From Leguminivora glycinivorella (Eukaryota; Arthropoda; Insecta; Lepidoptera; Tortricidae): a stretch of 64,000 bases of DNA. The notes beneath the pieces were generated by a model, which was not told the DNA's origin, did no database searches, and saw only the letters and a program-made list of their open reading frames with translations. Positions within the stretch are counted from its first letter, which is position 1; each line of letters starts with the position of its first letter. This document shows, one piece after another, positions 14,463-24,804 of this stretch. The stretch lies in assembly GCF_023078275.1 (NCBI RefSeq), contig NC_062975.1, positions 15,971,141 to 16,035,140 of the forward strand, in the 5' to 3' direction. Position numbers and translations under genes: made by a program.

Positions 14463-17400
14463 GATACTTTGGGACGCCTTTACTTCTGTAGCTGAACGGC
14501 CCCGCCACGAAATAGGTCTAAGGTGACAGTGGCAAGCGGCGGCCGTAGACTGGAGCGAGACAGCGATGAGACAATTCGTTCGATTCGAACCTATGGCCGT
14601 CGCTCGCTACTGTCGCCTCAGACTTATGTCGTGGCCGGGCGAAACACACGCTAAGCGTATACGCTCAGTCGCTACCGCGCAACAGGTTTTAATTTTAACC
14701 TATACTTGGCGGTTGACGTCATCGTCAGCGTCAAACGTACACACGTACATTTGTGGATGAACTACTGTTCTTTGGTTTGGTAACGAACAGAGATTGGACA
14801 ACTGGGCGTCATTCTAACATAAAAGTGCTTATTGTAAGCCTATTTGAATAAAGAATATTTTGATTGATTGATTGAACAGCATAAGGTTCATTATAATCAT
14901 TATTCCGAAAATGTCATACAAATGACGCCCAACTGTCTGATCTCTGGACTAACGAAATAGTGTAGCGGTATTCTGGTTTGGTGGTTTAAAATCAAAATTA
15001 CTCAGCTCGCGAGAGAGTTCCAGTTAAAATTTGTTCAGCATTGGCGGTTACAGTATATGTATGGTGCTACAAGATCCCGTAATATAACTTACAGTGCCAT
15101 TTTTTTGCAAAATATGGTTACAATATATAACACAGTTTTGTAAATTTCTTTGCAAGCAGTTTTGTATTTTTTTTATTCGCCAGTGAAATTTAAAATCTAC
15201 ATTTGTAAAGGCGTCCTTAAATTCAACTGCTGTGAAAGGATAATACTTTTCAGCAGCATAGTATGGAAGTAACGGTCGAGCAAAGTGCCTTAATTCTAAC
15301 GTAGGCTGCTTATACAATGCAACGTAGAACATTATTCGCGCCACACAATTTTATTTACTTCGTTGTCGTAAGGAAGAACACAGTATTTCGATGAGTTGGT
15401 GTTGTGAAAGCTGCTCATAGAGTTTTGATTTTACAAATTTATTTGACGAATCGTATTAGAATGCCAATTGTTTCGTATTTCCTGTTTTTTTCTTTTATAC
15501 ATAACATTAATACATGTAGAAATAAAACTGGCCGAGTTTTAAGAACAGTTAGTAATTTTTCAAATGTAGGAAAGAATGATGTAAGTGTATATGGGAATTA
15601 TGAAGGGGATGGATAGTCCATAACCTATTGTCTTATATTATAATTTAATAATTTTTCTTTACAATCATTGATAATTCAAGCTTTGATATGATAATTTCTC
15701 AGATATTTAAGCTGTCGTTATGGAAGTAAAATAGAAAATATCTTATTGTTTGTCATTCAGCGGTTTTCTCGTATTTATCAGTTTAAAGTATGCAGTATGT
15801 AATATATTACGAGTAGTGACATGTACACGGGCAAGTAGGTGCACTCGCATACACAATTCTTTTTAATTCTACTACAGCACCGCAGAGCAATGTCACGCTC
15901 ACAACGCCACTATTCAGGAGTAGGGGACACAACTATATGTGTACATTATCTTGTGTGGTTTTACAATTACGTGTATATTCAGTGTTAATACAGGCTTTTC
16001 CAGCGTTTTGGCGTATTCTGCTTTTGGATTATTATTTATTGTATAGCTTGGCAAAGAAGAGTACAATTTAAAAAGAAAATTTCCTATCAATTAAATGTGC
16101 GGGACAAAAACAAGACTACATACAATGTTGCAACTTTTTCATTTTTACTCGTTTTTGCCAAGCTATAAACTCGTTAAATTATTTCGATGAAAAAGTATTA
16201 CAACTATGTTCATATGTACCCCATGTTTAAAGTTTATTAGAAAGACATACATATATTACGGTTAAACGCTGAAAAAAAAACCTGCATACATACTTTCCGT
16301 AGAATAAAAAGCTACTATATACATGGCAAAGTAGCCGTAAGCTTTGTTTAATTATAACAATGTACATCTTATAAATACTGGCAGATATCTGAGCTCCTAA
16401 ATATTGCGATTTAAACATTCACCTAATTGAGTTCAGATAGCTGTGAATTGTTTAATAGCGAAAAGCGTAATTGGCAAGCCACACTGTAGGATAGCATAGG
16501 CACAAGGCACTGAGGACCACTCGCACTAAACAGATCAATTAACTGGTCGCCCTGGCCGCGCCCGTCAGTAGTGTTCGTTGACACTAACCGTACCGTATAA
16601 CTGACCACTACGGTGTCCGTTATATTGTTTGTAATTTTCATTTTCCATAACATTGTTTAATGACATTAACGATTTTTGCATTGTAGTGTTTTATTTGTTT
16701 AAACAGCATTCTTTGTGCAGGTGTTACCCCTCGCTAACATTAGCAGGAAAATGTTGCGTTGCTCCGTAAAAGCTCACTCGTCGCATGGTGTCGAAAGGCA
16801 TTTCGCACATCGCATCGCTACGGCAATGCATTTAGATTAGACCCGTTTTTTTTTTCAATTTTGTAAATTATCAATACGGACTGACAGTTAATTAATTTGG
16901 AAAATGGTCTTGGCATAAATGTGTAGCTAGATTGTGGTAGCACCGTGGTAGACGCGTACCCTACCCGCCCTCGCCGGCCGCCCTGAGGTTGTTGGTTGTG
17001 GTTGCAGTTGGGTTGCGCGTTACACTGCATGCTCCGACCAAATCTTCACGCATCACCGACACCGGCGCCGACAAGGCCGCAGACACACAGCAATAGGTAC
17101 TAAACTATATATTATTTGTTCATTGTGTTTTGTGCTCGCATCGCGCGCGGCTGTGCAAGAGATGCCTCGGAACACGCTGTTCATCTAGTTCGTAAATCAG
17201 AAGCAACATTTGAATGCATTACGTGTTCCGTTTGCGCTTTCCTTTTCGATCTAATTCGTTCGCATCCAGCCCTTCTAGTGACATTAACTATTAACACGCA
17301 TCGATGTTTTCACTGTCGTGGAATATTCTCTATTATCCCCCTCTGTCTCCGCCGCATCAGAACGGCCCACCGCCGCATCGAGATTCGCACTGTATATACT

Positions 17401-20400
17401 CCATCCGAGCGAGCGTTCTGCATGATCGAAACGTGTGTTTTTCGGTTACATTTCAGGTAATAGTAAGAAAACCGGTAAACAAGGAAGCGAGAATAGCCAA
17501 GACGAGGCGCTGGACCTGTCGGACCTGGACCTGAGTCGCATGCAGCTGAGCGGGCGCGAGCTGCGCGCGCTGTCCGGCCTCACGCCCGCGCTCTCGCGCC
17601 GTCTGCAGCGCCAGCTGCTCGCGCAGCTGCCGCCCGCCGCCGCGCAGCAGCTGCGCCGCACGCTCTCGCTCAACGCTCCCTCCTCCGCTCCCTCCGCCGC
17701 CGCCGCCGGGCCCGCGCGCAGCTCCTCCGCCACGCGCTCCGACCGCGACACGTCCGCCGACGACGTCGACGCCGCCCCTGTCGCCTGCGCCACGCTACCG
17801 CGGCTGCGGCGGCCCTCCGCCGAGCCCGAGCAGACTCCTCAGCCGCCGCGCGACTCCAGTGCGCGCGCCACGCCCGACCGGCCGCTGCTCAGCAAGTACC
17901 TCACTCCGGAGCGCGCTCTATCTCTGGACGAGTCCTCGGACGGTGGCTCCGTGCTGTCGGAGCCGCTGGCGCGCCGGCACTCGATGCGGCTGACGCCCGA
18001 CCGCCCCAGGAAACGCGTCTCGCGCTTCCTTCGCCCCGACTTCTTCGACACGCCGCCCGACGAGAGCGTGTACGCGCGACAGAAGCGCGAGAAAGAGATG
18101 GAAACGCAGAAGATATTGAGAGAAATTCGGGAGAAAAAAAGCAGGGCGCTCGAGTCGGGCGTCAGGAGCCCCGAGTATGGCACCGTGTCCCCCGTATTCC
18201 GCGAGGAGCCCGTGCTGGCGCGCAAGTGTGTGTCCCCCGGCATCTTGCTGGCAAAGGAGCGCAGCCGGTCCAACACCCCGTTCTACCCTATACTGGACAA
18301 CATCAAGGAAGCCTCTCTAGACAACCACAGGCTCCCGGAGCTCGCGCCCGTAACCGGCGACAGAAAGACTTACATAGACAGTATTTTAGATAGCAAACTG
18401 ACCAGGCCCAAAAGTTTCCCTGTAAAAAATTTGGAACCGTTCGATGAAAGTAGCACCATGCCGACGGCAGAACCGCCAGGCAAGGAGGAGAGCAAGGAGA
18501 AAACTCTGCCGCGGGAATCTAAACTTATACGTCCGAAAAGCTACCCCACTAGTAGCCCGTCGCCTGAAAAAGTATACATCAATCGCACTTCCAAAACAGA
18601 CGAAACTGTCAACAATACTAGTAATCCGGTGAAAGAGGAAACTCTGCCGCCGCCTCTTAATAGTAAAAACGATGTTGAAGTCAGTTTTAGTATTAGTTTA
18701 CCCAAGAAAGCAAAACCTGTTGCACCAGTTAAGACGGAAAATTCAAACGACCCGATTCTAATAAAAGAACAAGCGCCAGATGTCAAAGATAGTCCGACCA
18801 CAAATTTAGTTTTGAAAAAATTCGTAGTAGTAAATAACGAAAGTGAGAAAACAGATAGTAAAGATCATAAAATTGAAAATGGTATCGCGAATGGTAATTT
18901 GAACGGCCATGCTGTTAAAGTTGAACCAAAAACTGACGCGAAACCGAAAGTAGTCAATAGCGCTTCTAAGAAAGAAATTACACAAAAATCTTTAGAAACT
19001 GAAGGAACCGAAAAGAAAGGGACTATTAAAAAGAAAATAATCAAGAAAGTTTCATCCAAATCAAAGACTGACGTAGGTAACGCGGACTCGAAAGATAAAC
19101 CCGCCACAGAAAAGAAAAAAGTCACAAAGAAAGTGAAAGAAAAGGATTCAGAAAACGGTGCCAAATCTACCGTCACAAAAAAGAAATCTGTTCTGCAGTC
19201 AATAGGGCATAAGTTAGAAAAGTTCACGTCGTCCAAGTCGAACTCCCCCGAAAAGGGGTGCGAGACCAAAACTGTTAGCGAACCTAAGAAAGAGACGGGT
19301 AGACTGAGCCGCACGCAGCGGGAGCACTCCGTCCCGGCCGGCAGCGAGCCGCCCACCGAGTCCGGCCTCATCAAGCGCGCCGTCACGCTCACCGACGTGG
19401 CCGCGCTCCACCCGCCGCAGCCCAGCAGGACCACCGTCTCCAAGGTCCTGGGACTCTTCAAAAAGTTCGAACCCAAAGATAAAGTAGTTAAACCGCTAGA
19501 GAAAACTCTCAATGATCCAGAGCCGACCAAAGAAATTATTCCCGAGAGTGAACCGGTACACGAGCCTACCGACGATAAACCCAAACGACCCACGTCGTTG
19601 CTGCTCAACGGTCTGGGTCGAAAGAAGTACGGGAAAAGCGCCAGCGACAGCGTTTCCGTAACGAACGAAAACAACGAACATACAGTACTTAAGAAAGATA
19701 CCGAATCTAAAAGTAAAAATAGTTTAAAACTGGATTTCTCCAGATTGCCAAGAGTTAAGAAAATAGTTCCTACCGATCCTGTGATAGAACCGCAAATAGT
19801 GACCGTTTCCCCCGTAGGTAAAGAAATCGAAAAGGAGGTGGAGAGCAACGGAACTTGTGAGCCGGACGGCGACGCGACGATGCGTAGCCGGTCGCGCAGC
19901 CGCTCCGCCTTCTCCGGCTCGGAGCCGCGGACCGAGCCCGCGCACCCGCTGCGCAACCACGAGCCCACCACGCCCGAGCGCGAGGACATCGTCGACAGAA
20001 TACGAAGGAAGAGCTTCTACTCGAGGTTCAACGAAAAGAAACAACGAAGGAAGAGCAATCTAGTCGGGCCGGGCGCCACCGAGTACGATCCCATCGCCGT
20101 GCTGCACGGCACCGAGCGGTCCGACCCCGGCTCGCCCGGCAGCCTCGACCTGTCGCCGGGCTTCTCCGCCGCCTCCGACCTCTCCCCCTCCGCCGAGCGC
20201 TACCGATCTCTCTTGACTGATACGCCCATTAGCACTAGGAATAACTTAAGATTTGATAATTACGGACTGAACGATAAGATAGACACGTACCGATCTCTCG
20301 ACAGGAACGAGTTCCGGAAGTATCCGACGCGAAGTTACCTAGATTACGAGCAGGGGTCGTACGGGGGGCTGAGCCACCGCTACGCGCGCACGGCGTCGCT

Positions 20401-21141
20401 GCTGGAGGGCGCGGGCGCGGGCGCGGAGGCGCGCGAGCCGGCGCGCTACTCGCGCACGCTGTCCATGTACTCGCCCGGCAACTACGCCACCTACCGCCCC
20501 AAGCGCACCAGGAACTCCGCCATCATCCTCAAAGAGACCGAGAAGGAGCCGAGCCCCGATAACATATTAGACAGAATTAGACAAAGAAAAAATTATTCGA
20601 TTAGCGTCACTCGCAAACCGGACCTCGAAAAGGAACCCTCACCAAGGTGTGTATGATTCCTGTATTTTCACGTAAATAATTGGAATAACTTTCCCCCACT
20701 TGAACATAATACGATTTGTATCTGTGCACGCTTCACGCTTTCCGATTAAATTTGTTCTACACTAATGCTTTACCAAGTTTTGGCAAACCCTTAAACCACT
20801 TGTGAGGTAGGCGTAGTAATTCATGTAGGTACTGTTATCATATGACGTAATATATCCACTGTCTTCACCGCTACTCTATTATATGTAATTTACTCTGGAA
20901 ACACGTTTATATCATACTGACGTTTCGGTAGTGCGATTAATGTTTATCTATTGTGTCGTAGTCGTACCTAGAATCTCATGACTTCCATCGCACAACGCAG
21001 ACTGCACAACTGTACTCTTAAAAACTTTTTAAATCTTAGATAAAAACCACAGCGAATGTGCTTCCAGATCCGCTGTCCCACCTGAAGGCGAAGGCGACGG
21101 TGCAGAACGCGCTACGGAAGCTCACTGAGCGGAACTACTAG
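317..21141 (+). CDS. Nuak: NUAK-family (AMPK-related) Ser/Thr protein kinase, 3' part of gene
   Basis: Twenty exons were joined by splice sites and phase: 317-449, 1197-1275, 2052-2184, 2395-2503, 3048-3168, 3855-3912, 4197-4528, 4959-5048, 5821-5927, 6230-6333, 6874-6974, 9165-9315, 10034-10180, 10563-10751, 11205-11264, 11524-11635, 12142-12242, 14289-14365, 17457-20646, 21068-21141. The first exons encode the C-lobe of a kinase domain (VDCWSLGVLLYTLVYGAMPF, then RDMLTVDPLKRA and WVN), closest to NUAK1/2 among AMPK-related kinases. The rest is a long, low-complexity, Ser/Arg/Lys-rich tail of about 1,700 residues, as in insect Nuak. NUAK kinases are activated by LKB1 and control myosin phosphatase, adhesion and autophagy. 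The N-lobe and catalytic loop lie left of the window. Phases agree at every junction except two: exon 4197-4528 needs a one-base correction, and the phase of the last exon is uncertain. Confidence 0.85.
485..1040 (+). repeat. Interspersed repeat with GGGTTCCGTAG end and CTGT/CCGT microsatellite
   Basis: Begins near 489 with AGGGTTCCGTAGTCAACTAG and a GTCTGTCTGTCCGTCC microsatellite, and ends near 1030 with CGGAACCCTACACTG. The ends are partly inverted. No ORF. This resembles a common non-autonomous element of lepidopteran introns; the family name is not certain. Confidence 0.6.
1311..1398. repeat. Foldback element with GGTACAGTCA tips
   Basis: The tips GGTACAGTCAGCTGCAGAG and CTCTGCAGCTGACTGTACC are perfect inverted repeats, and the stem continues to the centre. 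Confidence 0.8.
1715..1945 (-). mobile_element. Lep1-like microsatellite element, copy 1
   Basis: On the minus strand: AACCCCCGACGCAAAAACG, a GTCT microsatellite, then a core ending in CAAAATTTTAATTTTGTGG. Same family at 30558-30785, 46687-47006, 51799-52062 and 58337-58590. It resembles the non-autonomous Helitron-like Lep1 class, which carries internal GTCT repeats. Confidence 0.7.
3236..3380. repeat. TIR repeat with TAGCCGAATG / CATTTGGCTA ends, copy 1
   Basis: Holds AACGCTCACGAAACGAAACG and TTTCGTTTTCGTTTCGCGTC as internal inverted parts. Related copies at 25705-25795 (partial) and 62385-62530. Confidence 0.7.
3515..3690 (-). mobile_element. SINE fragment, 3' part
   Basis: Reverse complement matches the body of the SINE at 33325-33655 (ACCTTCCAACCC, GCGACTGCCATCTGACC and the ATCATCATC tail). 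The tRNA-like head is missing. Confidence 0.7.
4197..4528 (+). pseudogene. Nuak: NUAK exon with an apparent one-base insertion (frameshift)
   Basis: The exon enters in phase 0 from exon 3855-3912 and reads plausibly to KEIVKQPP. As written, that frame then turns into an implausible Gly/Arg/Ala run and stops at 4509-4511, before the donor at 4529. The neighbouring frame gives KTPAKKPVKKKCCERED, then an Ala/Gln/Pro-rich run and KPKKFSIPG, and leaves in phase 1, which is what the next exon (4959) needs. Dropping one G of the GG at 4311-4312 reconciles both halves. This is either an assembly error or a broken allele; the strong preservation downstream favours an error. Confidence 0.75.
5285..5780 (-). 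mobile_element. RTE-type LINE fragment, reverse transcriptase C-terminus
   Basis: Minus-strand translation RPILVYGCEAWTLT, RLRWLGHVERM and GRPRYRWIDEVQKDL are typical of RTE-clade LINE polyproteins. It is open over 140 codons but 5'-truncated. In a NUAK intron. Confidence 0.85.
6353..6645 (+). repeat. Interspersed repeat B, copy 1
   Basis: Begins TAACTCCGTATAGACGGATA, contains GGTACGGTGGCCTAGATGGC, and ends TTTACTTTGACAGTAACTCT. Other copies: 22581-22860, 40990-41272, 42238-42395, 48640-48783. No ORF. Confidence 0.75.
7318..7470 (+). repeat. Lepidopteran repeat with CATA and GT microsatellites
   Basis: TACATACATACA, then CACGCCTGTATCCCATATAG, GGGTAGGCAGAGCACATG and a GTGTGTGT run. Single copy here; function unknown. 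Confidence 0.45.
7518..7640. repeat. Near-perfect 123-bp palindrome
   Basis: Arms of about 58 bases from GCACGGGAAGCATGGTCGCG to CGCGACCATGCTTCCCGTGC differ at a single base, with a loop of about 6 bases. In a NUAK intron. Confidence 0.85.
9330..9690 (+). mobile_element. LINE 3' end (PATFK-type), copy 1
   Basis: Encodes RAAKELRAIFPSSYNPATFK, then a stop and the conserved GTGAACAGGCATCTTCTGGG tail; related tails at 50700-50805 and 59945-60080. In a NUAK intron. Confidence 0.7.
10829..11010 (+). pseudogene. Decayed duplicate copies of NUAK exon 10563-10751
   Basis: Just after the exon carrying REFIIPIAVEGKGYVTPRQR there are two further copies of parts of it. The one at about 10830-10905 keeps GKGYVTPRQR but has a broken start of the motif. 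The one at about 10950-11010 keeps MEFIIPIAVQG and SQRNTE. No single frame reads both copies with usable splice sites, although the second could still be an exon in its own frame. They appear to be tandem exon duplications now decaying. Confidence 0.6.
12836..12925. repeat. Foldback element with CAGAGATCGGA ends
   Basis: TCAGAGATCGGACGGATTT and AAATCCGATCTCTGG form the terminal inverted repeats. Confidence 0.7.
13568..13594 (+). CDS. Possible 27-nt cassette micro-exon of the NUAK-type gene
   Basis: A CAG acceptor (ends 13567) and a GTAAGT donor (starts 13595) bracket 27 nt. Inserted between exons 12142-12242 and 14289-14365 (phase 2 to phase 2) it would add nine residues, read as PHLPRRNL plus junction codons, without changing the frame. 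The splice signals are good but the segment is short and no homology is visible. Confidence 0.35.
14428..14461 (+). repeat. CA dinucleotide microsatellite
   Basis: About 17 CA units immediately after a NUAK exon. Confidence 0.9.
14788..14937. repeat. Foldback element with AGAGAT...GGGCGTCAT ends
   Basis: CAACTGGGCGTCATTC and its inverse ATGACGCCCAACTGTCTG bracket an A/T-rich centre with ATTGATTGATTGA. Confidence 0.7.
15000..16700. other. AT-rich NUAK intron segment
   Basis: No exon with good splice sites was seen. It holds one foldback at 16041-16168 (TAGCTTGGCAAA and TTTGCCAAGCTATA) and short spurious ORFs. Confidence 0.4.
17008..17096 (+). CDS. Candidate alternative terminal exon of the NUAK-type gene
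   Basis: After a GTTGCAG acceptor, phase 1 from exon 14289-14365 gives V-GLRVTLHAPTKSSRITDTG and ADKAADTQQ, then TAG at 17094-17096. GC-rich third positions resemble the other exons. It cannot be an internal exon in this frame because it contains the stop. Using it would replace the whole 1,063-residue tail with 29 residues. Confidence 0.4.
17457..20646 (+). CDS. Nuak: Giant penultimate exon of the NUAK-type gene
   Basis: This single open exon of 3,190 nt encodes about 1,063 residues with no recognised domain. It starts with a short acidic/hydrophobic stretch (ALDLSDLDLSRMQLSGREL), then Ala/Arg-rich and Ser/Pro-rich disordered segments. A Lys-rich centre follows (about 18840-19200), then several RxxS/T sites that look like basophilic kinase targets. 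Two related motifs, IVDRIRRKSFYSRF (near 19990) and ILDRIRQRKNYSIS (near 20565), may be a repeated binding element. The acceptor at 17456 continues phase 1 from exon 14289-14365. The donor AAG|GTGTGT follows 20646. Coding GC content is very high at both ends and lower in the Lys-rich centre. The long ORF antisense to it is a shadow. Confidence 0.85.
21068..21141 (+). CDS. Nuak: Last coding exon of the NUAK-type gene, phase uncertain
   Basis: The acceptor CTTCCAG ends at 21067. From the best upstream donor (after 20646, phase 2) the reading is a short Gly/Glu-rich tail ending at TGA 21126-21128. In phase 1 it reads PLSHLKAKATVQNALRKL, then TERNY and TAG at 21139-21141, which looks far more like conserved protein. 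Phase 1 would need the weaker donor two bases later (exon end 20648) or an unseen micro-exon. Confidence 0.55.
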
Positions 21142-22250
21142 CCAACGGCGCTGCGGCCCTACTCGAAGCATTTGTTAACTATTCACTCGTCGGATGTAGT
21201 TTCGCCACTCTTATACATAATCTCCGAATGCCTTTTTTCATTTCTGTTAAATTATTTACGACTCCATGTCTTTGAGACTGTTACAATTCTTGCCAATACA
21301 TAATGAAGGATTTGCACGAGTATAGCTATTTTAGAATCTCAAATGACGGTTTTTTGTAGCGAGTCTGCCGATTGTGGCAAGGAGCTAGGAGTATTTATTT
21401 AATGGTATATTAGATAGCAGTATACCCTAAGTGTGAATAAATAAATAGATCTTGAAGTCTAATATTAGGTACCAATTTTTTGGATATCAGATAGATGCTA
21501 TATGTATTTCAGGATTTGCTGTACAAGCTTCCAGACTGTGACTAGACCACGGCGAGCCCGTATTGACGTAATATTTTGCCAACATAAACTTTGTTGATAT
21601 CTATTGTAAATCGATTCTTATGTGCCTTTACTATAACAAAATGACTGGATTTGATATAGTCAGTTTTATTCAAAGAAATCTAAATGACACGATTTTATTG
21701 TGTGTTTGCACAAAATATGTTTATTCGATATTATGTATATTAATTTTAATTAAATACATCCATTTACATTTTACAGACCCTAAGTCAATTTAAGTTTAAA
21801 TGTTAATAGTCATAAATTGATTGCTAAGTCACGCCCTTAATGTATAATCGAATAGAATGGTGCTTAGTTGAGGTTTTGTTAGAAATAACTTGTATTATAG
21901 AGATTTTATGAGATCACTTACACCAGCTGTATTTAGCGTAAGTTTTACGTTTTTATCAGTTTTATAGAGAGTTAGGTAACGAGTTGTGGAAACCGTGTGT
22001 TGTGCCGCGACGGCATGTGTTAAAAGCAATCATTTAGACGATCCATTTCATATTTTGTACTTTATTGATCCTATTTATTAATTTTCATAGTATTGATGAA
22101 TTTATTTATTGGTGTGTGGTGATTTTTAATATTTTCCTGTCACTCGTAGTCGCCGTATTGGTGAAACAGAAACTGTGATTATTAAGATAAATATTGAAAT
22201 TACTATCACACTCGTTTTGTATTGAATGTGAATAAATTATATAGTTGAAA
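21142..22250 (+). other. NUAK 3' untranslated region
   Basis: About 1.1 kb of AT-rich sequence without coding potential follows the stop. Possible poly(A) signals AATAAA lie at 21437-21442 and 22231-22236; the second is followed by AT-rich sequence and then by unrelated intergenic DNA. The exact end is inferred. Confidence 0.5.
22231..22236 (+). terminator. Distal poly(A) signal AATAAA of the NUAK-type gene
   Basis: Canonical hexamer in the right orientation about 1.1 kb after the stop codon; a proximal alternative is at 21437-21442. Confidence 0.45.
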
Positions 22251-22580
22251 AATACAGGGTTTCATTTATTTTTATATTATTTCCTTTAATCATCATTCGA
22301 TAACCAGAACCCAAACATAAAAACCAATAGTGAACCATATTCGGATAAAACTAAGTCGATTTTATTTCATTTGCAATTTATAATGTACGGAAGTGCAGTC
22401 CGCAAATACATGTAGAAATTAAAAAGTGGCGACACTTCGCTGTCCTTCTTTTCAAATCATTATAATATGCTACAGCCGGAAAAGACTGGCACCGCATGAC
22501 CACACCAATAAGCATTACAATGTTGCCATTTTTTGATTTCTACAATTTCTTGTCAGTATGTATCTAATAGTAATACCAAA

Positions 22581-22860
22581 GACATAACTCCGTATAGACA
22601 GATAAAGTCTTAAGAAAAAAACGTACCTCAGTACCATACAGAAAAAGGTACGGTGGCCTAGATGGCATTACACCTTTCGGGTACGCTCAGATAGATGGCG
22701 CTAATATTAATATTTGACATTTTAAAACATATCAAGCTAAGAATATGGGCCAAATTGTCAAAACTGAGGTTCAAAAGTTTCAAGCCTGTGTCAAGAGATG
22801 GCAGTCTATGCACTGATTACACATTTTACTTCGACAGTAACTCTCTAATACTCGATCCTC
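22581..22860 (+). repeat. Interspersed repeat B, copy 2
   Basis: Same ends and core as copy 1; in the NUAK-PTTH intergenic region. Confidence 0.75.
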
Positions 22861-22864
22861 TTTG

Positions 22865-23270
22865 CTAATGACTTTGACGATTCAGTTGAGGGGACATGTC
22901 ACACTTCCCGAAAGTAATCTAATTTGATCCTAAAATCTGAATATTAAAGTTAAGATTTTAATGTAACTCTTTCTATGCCTGGAAATGGGTTAACGGGCTC
23001 AGTTTTTTTCTTTTATGACCCGGATGGTACTCTAAGTCAAATTAATACCAATTCAGGGGTACCTAACATAATACTGACTGGCTTAAATTAGGGTCTTGCA
23101 AAAAGAGTATAAATTAATAATTTTTAAGAAAAAAAAAACCGTCGCCTTTCGGGTTCTGGTGAAAGCTACTTGCGAATGTTGGATTATGTAGAAATGTGTA
23201 AGTATTTTTTAAAACTGCTTTTAATGCTTTAATTATTAGATGGAAACACAAATGAATATACGTATAACGT
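22865..23270. other. Intergenic, nothing recognised
   Basis: AT-rich, no coding signal; probably the left end of the array-bearing element that follows. Confidence 0.3.
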
Positions 23271-23274
23271 TAAG

Positions 23275-24545
23275 GTTTGAGGAGTTTCCTCAATTCCTCA
23301 TGAATCCGATTATATTATAAGAAATCGAAGCTTGACAAACTTTGACTTCAAAACATATGCTTAACAAACATAACTAAATAAATGTCACTGTTCTGAACTT
23401 AAATGCATGCTTTTCTTACAAAAATACCAAAGTCACTATGAGTGTGCCGTTCAGGTTTGAGGAGTTTGGTTCTGGCCATCATCAGCAGTTCCACTGCACC
23501 AAATGTCACTGTTCTGGACGAAAGTGCATGCTGTTCTTATAAAAATACCAAAGTCACTATAAGTATGCCGTTCAGATTTGAGGAGTTCGGTTCTGACCAT
23601 CATCAGAAATTCCACTGCACCAAATGTCACTGTTCTGGATGAAAGTGCATGCTGTTCTTATAAAAATGGCAAAGTCACTATAAGCGTGCCGTTCAGATTT
23701 GAGGAGTTTGGTTCTGGCCATCATCAGCAGTTCCACTGCACCAAATGTCACTGTTCTGAACGAAAGTGCATGATGTTCTTATAAAAATACCAAAGTCACT
23801 ATAAGCGTGCCGTTCAGATTTGAGGAGTTCGGTTCTGACCATCATCAGAAATTCCACTGCACCAAATGTCACTGTTCTGGACGAAAGTGCATGCTGTTCT
23901 TATAAAAATGGCAAAGTCACTATAAGCGTGCCGTTCAGATTTGAGGAGTTTGGTTCTGGCCATCATCAGCAGTTCCACTGCACCAAATGTCACTGTTCTG
24001 GACGAAAGTGCATGCTGTTCTTATAAAAATACCAAAGTCACTATAAGCGTGCCGTTCAGATTTGAGGAGTTCGGTTCTGACCATCATCAGAAATTCCACT
24101 GCACCAAATGTCACTGTTCTGTACGAAAGTGCATGCTGTTCGTATAAAAATACCCAAGTCACTATAAGCGTGCCGTTCAGATTTGAAGAGTTCCGTTCTG
24201 GCCATCATCAGCAGTTCCACTGCACCAAATGTCACTGTTCCGTACCTAAATGCATGCTGTTCCTTTATTAACACAAAAATCACCATATGTATGCCTTTCA
24301 GATTTGAGGAGTTCCCTCGATTTCTCCAGGATCCCATCATCAGAACTGGGTTCTGAGAAAAATGGGACCAATCTGTATGTATATACATTCAATCAAAAAA
24401 AAAATTTTCAAAATCGGTCCAGGAACGACGGAGATATCGAGGAACAAACATAAAAAATAAAAAAAAATAAAAACATACAGACGACTTGATAACCGTCCTT
24501 CTTGAGATATGAGGCGACGGTTAAAAAGTGGCAAAATTATAGTGT
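23275..24545 (+). repeat. Element with 121-bp tandem array, seven units
   Basis: Units start with GAGGAGTT at 23460, 23581, 23702, 23823, 23944, 24065 and 24186; a divergent unit precedes them. Two subtypes alternate (GTTCTGGCCATCATCAGCAG and GTTCTGACCATCATCAGAAA). The array is followed by TTTCTCCAGGATCCCATCAT and an AAAATCGGTCC...GGAGATATCGAGG tail shared with the element at 60505-61285. The short ORFs inside are by-products of the repeats. Confidence 0.85.
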
Positions 24546-24748
24546 AATTTCTTTCAAATCAATATGTTTATGTTAATCAATATGTTGTCATTTTGGGACA
24601 CCCTAGCTTTATGTGAGAAAACGGGATGACACTACGATATTGCCACTTTTTAATATCTAGGTAGGTACTCTTTTTTTTCCAAGCTGTGTAACATTCGACT
24701 GTTGCCTACCCCAAAAACGACAAGGAAACAAAAAACCGCTTGTCTACG

Positions 24749-24754
24749 TTTATT
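24749..24754 (-). terminator. PTTH poly(A) signal
   Basis: AATAAA on the minus strand about 50 bases beyond the PTTH stop codon (24805-24807). Confidence 0.5.
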
Positions 24755-24804
24755 AAATATTACACTGTACATAAAATTGAGCATTAAGTAATGAAGTCCC
24801 GTAT

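Noticed and set aside
18865..19989. 374-codon ORF on the minus strand
   Set aside because: Lies antisense to the NUAK 3.2-kb exon, whose codon structure leaves that frame open; the Ser/Leu/Phe-rich product has no recognisable features.
23460..24270. CRISPR array or a Cys-rich repeat protein
   Set aside because: Units are contiguous 121-bp repeats without unique spacers; the period is not divisible by three and each ORF stops after about 68 codons.
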